From Saprospiraceae bacterium (GTDB lineage Bacteria > Bacteroidota > Bacteroidia > Chitinophagales > Saprospiraceae), in contig JAIXOO010000022.1 of assembly GCA_027486765.1 (NCBI GenBank), positions 1 through 53,680 of the forward strand: a DNA stretch of 53,680 nt. The letters run 5' to 3'. The translations under genes were made by a program, and so were the position numbers. Shown here one piece after another: positions 42,251-49,068 of the stretch. How positions within the stretch are numbered: the stretch's first letter is position 1; every line of letters begins with the position of its first letter. The notes under the pieces were generated by a model, which did no database searches, was not told the DNA's origin, and was given only the letters and a program-made list of their open reading frames with translations.

Positions 42251-43060
42251 ATGCCAATGAAATACATCTACCTTTTTGCGCTACTTGTTCTGACGTGCTC
42301 AAGTGTTGATGGGCAACATGACGCTCAAATGGAGGGCAGAAAAAAAAGCCCTACGCAGGACTTGCTTGTGCTGAAAACCGGTAAAAGGATGTGGGGCAAA
42401 ATCCAGTACTACGAGCTGGGCAAAGACATGCTGTTCCGCACCCAGGAAGGAAATTTGATGAGGGTTCCTTTTGAACTCTTGGACAAATTTGTAGCCGGAG
42501 CGAACACCACCAATGTGGAGCATTTTTTGAAACCTGACAAACCGGAAAAGCCTTTTTTGCAAGCCGGAAACTTTTACAATAACTTTGCCTTGTTTTTTCC
42601 ATTTGGGGTCGAAACAACGGCCAATAGTAGAACTGGCATGGGCATTGAATACAGCTTTGGAATGCAACTGACGCCAAGATTGGGCCTTGGCTTGGGTACC
42701 GGGATGAACTTGATGTTCGGCGGGATTTCAGATCGGCTTATCCCGATTGTAGCGGAAGTCCGGTATTACAACAATCCGGATCGGCGCCACCGCGCTTATG
42801 CCTTGCTTGATTCGGGATATAGCATAGGCTGGTCGGCAGACAAACAAACCGAAGCTTACTTTTTCAAAGGAGGTTGGCGCATCCACCCTGCACTTGGGGT
42901 AGTTTGGCACAATAACAAAACCACCCGCTTAACTACCGAACTGGGCTACTGGCATCAACGGGCCACTTTGGTCGAAGATTGGTGGGAAACCAGCCGCTGG
43001 CGTAGAGAAAATGACTACAAATTGAATCGTTGGGTGTTAAAAATGGGTCTACTGTTTTGA
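42251..43060 (+). CDS. Outer-membrane beta-barrel-like protein, 269 aa
   Basis: A signal peptide (MKYIYLFALLVLTCSSVDGQ) is followed by a short N-terminal domain (LVLKTGKRMWGKIQYYELGKD) that looks like a small beta domain. After about residue 100 come alternating amphipathic strands typical of a Bacteroidota outer-membrane beta-barrel (YSFGMQLTPRLGLGLGTGMN, GGWRIHPALGVVWHN), ending in LKMGLLF with a terminal aromatic residue. Two ATGs 6 nt apart (42251, 42257) are possible starts. The stop codon lies inside the palindrome at 43055-43118. The ECF sigma gene follows. Confidence 0.78.
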   Translation: MPMKYIYLFALLVLTCSSVDGQHDAQMEGRKKSPTQDLLVLKTGKRMWGKIQYYELGKDMLFRTQEGNLMRVPFELLDKFVAGANTTNVEHFLKPDKPEKPFLQAGNFYNNFALFFPFGVETTANSRTGMGIEYSFGMQLTPRLGLGLGTGMNLMFGGISDRLIPIVAEVRYYNNPDRRHRAYALLDSGYSIGWSADKQTEAYFFKGGWRIHPALGVVWHNNKTTRLTTELGYWHQRATLVEDWWETSRWRRENDYKLNRWVLKMGLLF

Positions 43061-43118
43061 TCTGAGCGGTCACTGAGCGGTCACTGAGCGAAGTGCCGAA
43101 GTGCCGCTCAGATCAAAA
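43055..43118. repeat. Palindrome with internal direct repeats, spanning a stop codon
   Basis: TTTTGATCTGAGCGG (43055-43069) pairs perfectly with CCGCTCAGATCAAAA (43104-43118). Between the arms are tandem copies of CTGAGCGGTCA and of GAAGTGCC. The TGA stop codon of the preceding gene (43058-43060) lies in the left arm. It ends 22 bp before the ECF sigma ATG. Confidence 0.82.
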
Positions 43119-43140
43119 CACGACACCAAGGACTAGAAAC

Positions 43141-43710
43141 ATGGCGCAAAACCCGCAACAACATACCGAGCAAGAGATCGTAGCAGGCTGTGCAGCCAAT
43201 AGCCGTTACCATCAAGAACTCCTTTATCGGAAGTATTTCCCGGTGATGTTGAGGATGTGTATGCGCTATACCGAAGACCGCGATGTAGCCCTGGAAATCA
43301 TCAACAATGGCTTTCTGAAGGTTTTTCAAAAAATCGACACCTTTACTTTTAGCGGATCACTGGAAGGTTGGATTCGTCGGGTGGTATTTCACTGTTTGTC
43401 CGACTATTTTCGGCAAAACAGCACCAAGAAATTCGACTTTTTGGAGTTGGACGGACGAGATGCGCCTACACGTTCCTCTGCTTTGCCCAATTTGTACCTG
43501 GAAGACTTGTTGAGCCTGGTAGAACGATTGCCAGATGTCAGCCAACGGGTGTTTCGGCTGTACGCGATTGAAGGCTATACCCACGCTGAAATTGGCGAAT
43601 TACTGAAGATGAGTGAAGGTACCTCAAAATGGTACCTGTCCATTGCACGAAAAGAATTGAAAGAGATGATCAATCGTCAACTCAATAACCAACGGAACTA
43701 TGCGGGATAA
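43141..43710 (+). CDS. ECF-type RNA polymerase sigma factor (second)
   Basis: A 189-residue factor with region 2 (YHQELLYRKYFPVMLRMCMRY, DVALEIINNGFLKVFQKIDTF, LEGWIRRVVFHCLSDYFRQ) and region 4 (LVERLPDVSQRVFRLYAIEGYTH, then AEIGELLKMSEGTSKWYLSIARKEL). The frame is open further upstream, but the ATG at 43141 gives the usual length and avoids the palindrome. The gene overlaps the next one by 11 bp, so the two are translationally coupled. Sequence differs clearly from the first ECF factor at 34914. Confidence 0.92.
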   Translation: MAQNPQQHTEQEIVAGCAANSRYHQELLYRKYFPVMLRMCMRYTEDRDVALEIINNGFLKVFQKIDTFTFSGSLEGWIRRVVFHCLSDYFRQNSTKKFDFLELDGRDAPTRSSALPNLYLEDLLSLVERLPDVSQRVFRLYAIEGYTHAEIGELLKMSEGTSKWYLSIARKELKEMINRQLNNQRNYAG

Positions 43711-45052
43711 TTTACACGAGGATTTGTTTGCCGATCACGCCTGGCAGGAAATGCACAAGCTATTGGATCGGGAAATGCCGGAACGCAAACGTCGGGGTGC
43801 CTTTTGGTTTTGGTTACTACCTGCGCTCGGCATGTGTGTGTTGTTGGGCCGTGATACCCTATTGGATGTCAAAATTCCGGTTGCCGTAGAAAAACCACTA
43901 CAAAACCAGCCTGCCATTGCGCAGGCAGAAGGATACACTGTACCAAATGCTGACAAAAACAGCAAAACCAACCCCGAAGAGCCAACATCAGCGCCTGTGC
44001 CAAAAGCGGAAAACAAGGCCGATGTCGTTGTTACAAAAACACCTACTTCAGGAGCAGGAAAATTGCAAGAAACTGGAAAAACCAAGCTGAGCAATGACAC
44101 ACAGGTTCAGCAAAATATTCCAGCAATAGCGGCATTGACGCCAACATCAAGTGATCCACTGCCACCTACGAATGGATTGAACAATCAGGCGTCAACTACA
44201 GCTCCTGCAACACAAGTGGAAGTCGTGAGCATTTCAAATCTTACTAAAGAGGAGTTGGGGCAACCTTTAAATGAAGAAACTTCAATTGAAAGATGGAGCG
44301 CCAGTCAAGTCTTGGCCACCCGCCAATCGGACTTGAATCCTCCCTTAACGGAACTGGAAAAACCCAGCATCAAACCCCAACGTGCCAAACAAAAGCTGGA
44401 ATGGTGGGCTGAAACGGGCACCCAATTGGCGTCAGGCGCAACTGGCTTGAGTGGCTATCGCTTGGGGCTTTTGAACGCCATTCCGATTGGCAGAATGCGC
44501 CTGCAAACGGGTCTGGCTTACGAAAAAACGGAAGTCGGATTTCAAAGCATTCAACGTGATGCCACGGGCAAGGAAAATTTTACTGCGGTTAAGTTGGCCG
44601 ATCAGAGCAGCCCTGCTCTTGGCAATTCAGCAAGTCGGGAGAGTACTCAATCGGTATCTAGTATCACCTTGCAGTTCATCAATTTGAACTTGTCTTTGTA
44701 CCATCCGATTGGCAAACGATTGGGTATTGCCTTGGGCGGAAACTTACATTACCTGGGAGGCATCAAATTGGGTGAAAATTACCTGCGCAGTACCCTGTTT
44801 GACAAAGCAGAAAATTCGTACCAGTTTGCTATGGACAGTGGAGGTTTGTTGGTTTCTCAAAGCGGCAACTTGTCCAAGGCCAGTTTTCAAGATTTTGGGT
44901 TTTCGGCCCAAGGCGCTGTGTCGTACCGCATTGCTACGCGCTGGAGTGTCAGCCTGGGTTACCGACAGTCTTTGCAACATTTCACTAAAACGAATGATTT
45001 GTTGTTGAAGCCGAGTTGGGTGGATTTGGGGTTGCGGTTTCGGATAAAGTAG
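43700..45052 (+). CDS. Membrane-anchored protein with anti-sigma-like N-terminus and C-terminal beta-barrel domain, 450 aa
   Basis: Residues 1-32 are hydrophilic and cytoplasmic (DLFADHAWQEMHKLLDREMPERKRR). One helix follows (GAFWFWLLPALGMCVLL) and then ~160 residues of low-complexity Pro/Thr/Ala/Asn-rich linker. The last ~210 residues look like an outer-membrane beta-barrel (GLSGYRLGLLNAIPIGRMRLQTGLAYEKTEV, LSLYHPIGKRLGIALGGNL, YRIATRWSVSLGYRQSL), with a final WVDLGLRFRIK. It overlaps the ECF sigma gene by 11 bp. Its likely role is an anti-sigma factor or sensor spanning the envelope; this is inferred from order and topology only. Confidence 0.8.
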   Translation: MRDNLHEDLFADHAWQEMHKLLDREMPERKRRGAFWFWLLPALGMCVLLGRDTLLDVKIPVAVEKPLQNQPAIAQAEGYTVPNADKNSKTNPEEPTSAPVPKAENKADVVVTKTPTSGAGKLQETGKTKLSNDTQVQQNIPAIAALTPTSSDPLPPTNGLNNQASTTAPATQVEVVSISNLTKEELGQPLNEETSIERWSASQVLATRQSDLNPPLTELEKPSIKPQRAKQKLEWWAETGTQLASGATGLSGYRLGLLNAIPIGRMRLQTGLAYEKTEVGFQSIQRDATGKENFTAVKLADQSSPALGNSASRESTQSVSSITLQFINLNLSLYHPIGKRLGIALGGNLHYLGGIKLGENYLRSTLFDKAENSYQFAMDSGGLLVSQSGNLSKASFQDFGFSAQGAVSYRIATRWSVSLGYRQSLQHFTKTNDLLLKPSWVDLGLRFRIK

Positions 45053-45074
45053 AGACCACAATTAATACAACTAA

Positions 45075-45196
45075 AGCGACACTTTATTAGCACAAAGGAC
45101 ACAAAGGCAGCACAAAGGACACAATGTAAAGCGTCGTCAACGTCTAACATTGTGTCCTTTGTGCTGCCTTTGTGTCCTTTGTGCTAATATGTCGCT
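45075..45196. repeat. Long palindrome built of GCACAAAGGACAC words
   Basis: The left arm (45075-45127) contains AGCGACA, then ATTAGCACAAAGGACACAAA and a second CACAAAGGACACAATGT. The right arm (45147-45196) is its complement apart from a 3-4-bp insertion in the left arm. The arms are about 50 bp and the loop about 19 bp. It lies 22 bp after the barrel protein stop codon. The rest of the 256-bp gap before the patatin gene contains no recognised signal. Confidence 0.88.
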
Positions 45197-45308
45197 TTGT
45201 GATTCTTTTTTACAAAAAAAATCATCCTTTGAGTTCCTCACATACTTGCATCCCACCTCAAAATCGTTTAACTTCTCTCACAATTCTATCACCCAAAACT
45301 TGCCCACT

Positions 45309-46103
45309 ATGTTAAACACAGGCCTTGTATTATCGGGAGGAGGCATCAAAGGAATGGCCCATTTGGGGCTGGTCAAAGCCCTCAGAGAACACGGAATTGA
45401 TTTTGATTGTATTGCAGGATCCAGTGCAGGTGCTCTCACTGGAGCGCTGATTGCTGCGGGCCATAGTCCCGAAGAGAGTTTGGAGTTTTTTAAAGCTACG
45501 CCGCTGTTTAGCATCTATTACTACTCCACCTCCAAACCGGGCCTACTCGATTCCGAAAAATTCCGACCCATTTTTGAAAAATATTTCCCGGATGATGCTT
45601 TTGATTTGTTGCACATGCCCCTCTTTGTAACCACCACCAATCTGGAAATAGGCGACTGGGAGGTGCACAACAGTGGAGAACTCATCAATGTGTTGTTGGC
45701 TTCGGCTTCCTTGCCACCCGTGTTTTCGCCCATGTTGATCGATGGGGCCATGCACGCCGATGGAGGAATTATGAACAACTTTCCATTGGAGCCACTGCAA
45801 GAACGTTGTAATTTTTTGATTGGCAGTTATGTGCACCCCATTTCGCCGATTAAGGGCAGTGATGTCAAAAGTTCGATGCAGGTAGCCATGCGGGCGATGG
45901 ATTTGTCGCGTTTTGCGATTGTCCAACCCAAACTGGCCTCTTGTAATTTTCTGTTTGCTCCTCCAGGCATCGAAGCCATTGGCATGCTCGACCGCAAAGC
46001 CATCGATAAATCCTTCAACCTGGGGTATGAAAATGCCTGTAAAGAAATGCCCAAATTGCAAAAAATGTTGAAAAAAGAATGGGAGGCGGCTTTTGATTAT
46101 TGA
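45309..46103 (+). CDS. Patatin-like phospholipase family protein
   Basis: A 264-residue lipid acyl hydrolase. The oxyanion motif is LSGGGIKGMAHLGL, the nucleophile S39 is in GSSAG, and the catalytic Asp D151 is in HADGGIMNNFP. The frame is open upstream to 45150 through the palindrome, but the ATG at 45309 gives the standard patatin N-terminus (MLNTGLVLSGGG). There is no signal peptide, so it is probably cytoplasmic or membrane-associated. The natural substrate is unknown. Confidence 0.92.
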   Translation: MLNTGLVLSGGGIKGMAHLGLVKALREHGIDFDCIAGSSAGALTGALIAAGHSPEESLEFFKATPLFSIYYYSTSKPGLLDSEKFRPIFEKYFPDDAFDLLHMPLFVTTTNLEIGDWEVHNSGELINVLLASASLPPVFSPMLIDGAMHADGGIMNNFPLEPLQERCNFLIGSYVHPISPIKGSDVKSSMQVAMRAMDLSRFAIVQPKLASCNFLFAPPGIEAIGMLDRKAIDKSFNLGYENACKEMPKLQKMLKKEWEAAFDY

Positions 46104-46172
46104 GCGATAGAAGGAATTGGATTTGGGGTGTTTTTGGGAGAATTTGGTATATTGAGCTCAAATCCGACACCA

Positions 46173-48002
46173 ATGAAACCTTATTTCTTCCTCCTGCTTA
46201 GCTGCGTTATTGGTTTTAATGCATGGGCTCAAGAATCCATCCCTGAATCCCGCTACGAAAAAAAATCCGTCATGATCACCATGCGTGACGGGGTCAAACT
46301 GCATACAGTTATCTTTGTACCCAAAGAAAGCCAGGAGCTTTTGCCCTTCTTGCTCAGCCGCACACCTTACGGAGTAGCAGATGCGGCCTTTCCTGAACGC
46401 AGCCAACCTGAACTGGCTAAAGAAGGTTTTATTTTTGTCCAACAAGACATTCGGGGGCGTTATTTGTCGGAGGGCAAATTTGAAATGTTGCGCATGACCC
46501 GTGACCCCAAGGTGCCCAATAGCATAGATGAAAGTACGGACACCTATGATACCATCGATTGGTTGTTGAAAAACATCGCTAACAACAATGGCAAGGCGGG
46601 GATTTTTGGTGTTTCTTATGACGGTTGGACCAGTATGATGGCGCTGATCGATCCACATCCAGCGCTCAAAGCGGTTTCAGAGCAAGCCACTCCCGCCGAC
46701 TGGTTCATCAACGATGACATGCACCACAACGGTGCCTTTCGCCTCAGTTACGGCTTCGATTACGCCTTTATGGAAGAAGCGGGTAAAACTGATACCCTTT
46801 TCCCATTCGACACCTACGATAACTACGATTGGTACCTGCGCCTTGGCCCCTTGTCCAACGTGAATGCCAAGTACTTTAAAAACACCATCCCGACCTGGAA
46901 CAACTTCGTCAATCACCCGAATTACGATGCTTTTTGGAAAAAACAATCCTTGCTGTACCGCTTTGAAAATCGACCGCTGACGGTGCCTACCCAACACGTA
47001 GCGGGGTGGTACGACCAGGAAGATTTTGCCGGGCCACTGTTCATGTACGAGCTGTTGGAAAAAAAGGATCAAAACAATCTCAATCACATCGTGATCGGCC
47101 CTTGGAATCACGGTGGCTGGTCTCGTGGAGAAGGAAGTTCACTCGGCAACCTGCAATTTGGTGTGCCTACTTCCAAAAACTTCCGTGAAAACCTGCAGTT
47201 GACCTGGTTCAATTATCACCTGAAGGGCAAGGGAGATGGCCAATTTGCCGAAGCGACCATTTTTCAAACTGGAGCGAACCAATGGAAAAACTACAATTCC
47301 TGGACGCCCAAACAAGCGGTGCAGCAGGCCTTGTATTTCCATCCCAATGGGAAATTATCCTTTGAAAAACCAGCCAATCCGACAGCCAACCTTTTCGACG
47401 CGTTCATCTCCGATCCAGCCAACCCAGTTCCCTACCGCAGCCGCCCGATCGAGCAAACCTACGGCCCCGGCTCGCGCTGGTTTACCTGGATGACGGAAGA
47501 CCAACGTTTTGTACACCGTCGCCCCGATGTGTTGAGTTGGGAAACGGAAGTGTTGGAAAATGACGTAACCATTTCCGGGAAAGTTTTGGCCCAGCTTTAC
47601 GCTTCAACTTCCGCTTCGGATGCCGACTGGATCGTCAAACTCATTGACGTGCACCCAGCCATGGATGAAAAAAATCGTCGCATGAGTGGCTATCAACAAA
47701 TGGTGACGGCGGATGTGCTGCGGGGGCGTTTTCGCAAGGGATTAGAGATACCATTGCCGGTTAAACCCAATGAAGTGAATGCGTATACGGTGGACTTGCT
47801 GCAAGCAGATCATGTCTTCAAAAAGGGCCACAGAATTATGGTACAGGTGCAAAGTACCTGGTTCCCGCTGATTGACCGGAACCCGCAAAAATTTGTGCCA
47901 AATATCTTTTTGGCCAAGGCGAGTGATTATGTGAAGGCGGAGCATCGGGTGTATCGGAGTGGGGGGTACGCGTCAAGGGTTGAGGTGATGGTGGTGAAGT
48001 AG
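46173..48002 (+). CDS. CocE/NonD family hydrolase, exported
   Basis: A 609-residue alpha/beta-hydrolase of X-Pro dipeptidyl-peptidase type. The signal peptide starts at the ATG at 46173 (MKPYFFLLLSCVIGFNAWAQ); an in-frame GTG 45 nt upstream gives a worse leader. The catalytic Ser is S148 in FGVSYDGWTSM; the Asp is probably in AGWYDQEDFAG and the His in IGPWNHGGW. The C-terminal ~200 residues form the jelly-roll domain (ISGKVLAQLYASTSASDADWIVKL). The family includes peptidases, cocaine esterase and acylases, so the substrate is open. A large palindromic element begins 43 bp after the stop codon. Confidence 0.92.
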   Translation: MKPYFFLLLSCVIGFNAWAQESIPESRYEKKSVMITMRDGVKLHTVIFVPKESQELLPFLLSRTPYGVADAAFPERSQPELAKEGFIFVQQDIRGRYLSEGKFEMLRMTRDPKVPNSIDESTDTYDTIDWLLKNIANNNGKAGIFGVSYDGWTSMMALIDPHPALKAVSEQATPADWFINDDMHHNGAFRLSYGFDYAFMEEAGKTDTLFPFDTYDNYDWYLRLGPLSNVNAKYFKNTIPTWNNFVNHPNYDAFWKKQSLLYRFENRPLTVPTQHVAGWYDQEDFAGPLFMYELLEKKDQNNLNHIVIGPWNHGGWSRGEGSSLGNLQFGVPTSKNFRENLQLTWFNYHLKGKGDGQFAEATIFQTGANQWKNYNSWTPKQAVQQALYFHPNGKLSFEKPANPTANLFDAFISDPANPVPYRSRPIEQTYGPGSRWFTWMTEDQRFVHRRPDVLSWETEVLENDVTISGKVLAQLYASTSASDADWIVKLIDVHPAMDEKNRRMSGYQQMVTADVLRGRFRKGLEIPLPVKPNEVNAYTVDLLQADHVFKKGHRIMVQVQSTWFPLIDRNPQKFVPNIFLAKASDYVKAEHRVYRSGGYASRVEVMVVK

Positions 48003-48044
48003 GGGGTTGTTGTCCATTGTCTCAAAAAAATCACGTAACTAACG

Positions 48045-48290
48045 TGAGTTTTGAATTAAAACTGCCAGGAGGGCAGTTATCTTGGTAGAAATAATGGAAT
48101 GTTTATGGTTCCAGGCTGCCCGGGGGGCAGCTATCTTTGACAAAATCTTGCTTACAGATAGCTGCCCCCCGGGCAGCCGCAACAATATCCTGATTACCTT
48201 ATATCTACCAAGATAGCTGCCCTCCTGGCAGCCAAACACCTCGTCTGGGATTTATCGAATTGATTTTCAATTTTATTAATTCAAAACTCA
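48045..48290. repeat. 246-bp MITE/BIME-like element with four REP-like units
   Basis: The outer ends TGAGTTTTGAATTAA (48045-48059) and TTAATTCAAAACTCA (48276-48290) are perfect complements. Inside are four units of the form GGCTGCC-n-GG-n-GGGCAGCTATCT: two in plus orientation (48061-48089, 48114-48142) and two in minus orientation (48156-48177, 48204-48233). Each unit is itself a short hairpin (CTGCC...GGCAG) with a TATCT tail, and units 2 and 3 pair perfectly, as units 1 and 4 nearly do. This nested layout is what REP/BIME elements look like. No transposase gene is present in the window. Confidence 0.88.
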
Positions 48291-48324
48291 TGTTTAACTA
48301 AAATAACTTAAAGCCTATATTCCT

Positions 48325-48924
48325 TCATCGCCCCTTAAGCAATCGCGAGCGCATTTTGCTGAAAAATTCAGGGGTGACGCCGATATAAGCAGCGATCTCC
48401 TTTTGGGGAAGCGATTGAACCAAGCTGGGATATTTTTCACAAAAATGCTCGTAACGTTCTTCCGCGCTCAAACTCAGGTTGTCGACCACTCTTTGCTGGG
48501 AGGCTACCAGGGAATTTTCGGTGAGGATGCGGAAAAAACGTTCAAATTTTGGGACCTCACGGTACAGTTTTTCTTGATTGGTTTTGGACAATAGCAATAC
48601 TTCACTTGGGCTTGAAGCCTGGATGTTTAACTGACCGGGTTGTTGGGTAATCAGGCTGTACATATCGGCGATCCACCAACCCGTGGTGGCAAAACTGAGG
48701 ATGTGTTCAAACCCATTTTTGTCTACTGTAAATCCTTTCAAGCAGCCGCTTTGTACAAAAGTGCTGTGTTTGCAAATCTGGCCTTCTTCGAGCAGGAACT
48801 GTTTGGACTTGAGGGTCCGGGTTTCTAACGAGCTCGAAAAAAGATCGGTCTCAGCGGCAGTGAGTTGAATGTGTTTGGCAACGTTTTGTAAAATCAAGTT
48901 CACGAACAAATGAATTTTAACCAT
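48325..48924 (-). CDS. Crp/Fnr family transcriptional regulator
   Basis: A 199-residue regulator. The cyclic-nucleotide-binding-type beta roll spans ~residues 20-120 (LKSKQFLLEEGQICKHSTFVQSG, ISFATTGWWIADMY-like). The C-terminal HTH is in SLPQKEIAAYIGVTPEFFSKMRSRL. There is no cysteine cluster for a 4Fe-4S centre, so it is not an Fnr oxygen sensor itself, and the ligand is unknown. The frame is open to 49005, but the ATG at 48924 is preceded by a near-consensus -7 box (TAACTTTA on the minus strand of 48942-48949) and gives the usual length. It is divergent from the histidine kinase gene. Confidence 0.9.
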   Translation of the reverse strand: MVKIHLFVNLILQNVAKHIQLTAAETDLFSSSLETRTLKSKQFLLEEGQICKHSTFVQSGCLKGFTVDKNGFEHILSFATTGWWIADMYSLITQQPGQLNIQASSPSEVLLLSKTNQEKLYREVPKFERFFRILTENSLVASQQRVVDNLSLSAEERYEHFCEKYPSLVQSLPQKEIAAYIGVTPEFFSKMRSRLLKGR

Positions 48925-49031
48925 GAGCAGTAGGAAATGCTTAAAGTTAATCGAATCTGTCGATAAGTAAACCAAGGCTATCGTTGAATCACTCGAAACT
49001 TGCATGGCTTCTCAGTCTCGATCACCCAGAA

Positions 49032-49039
49032 TATCTTTG
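49032..49039 (+). promoter_or_regulatory. -7 box for the kinase-regulator operon
   Basis: TATCTTTG matches TAnnTTTG exactly and ends 29 bp before the ATG at 49069. No convincing -33 element is seen at 19 bp. Confidence 0.5.
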
Positions 49040-49068
49040 TGGACTAAGGATTCAGAAACCGATTGTCC

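Noticed and set aside
45150-45308. N-terminal extension of the patatin gene
   Set aside because: The extension would be encoded by the right arm of the palindrome, and the family N-terminus begins at the ATG at 45309.
48925-49005. 27-residue N-terminal extension of the Crp-like regulator
   Set aside because: A near-consensus -7 box lies inside it and the family length fits the start at 48924.
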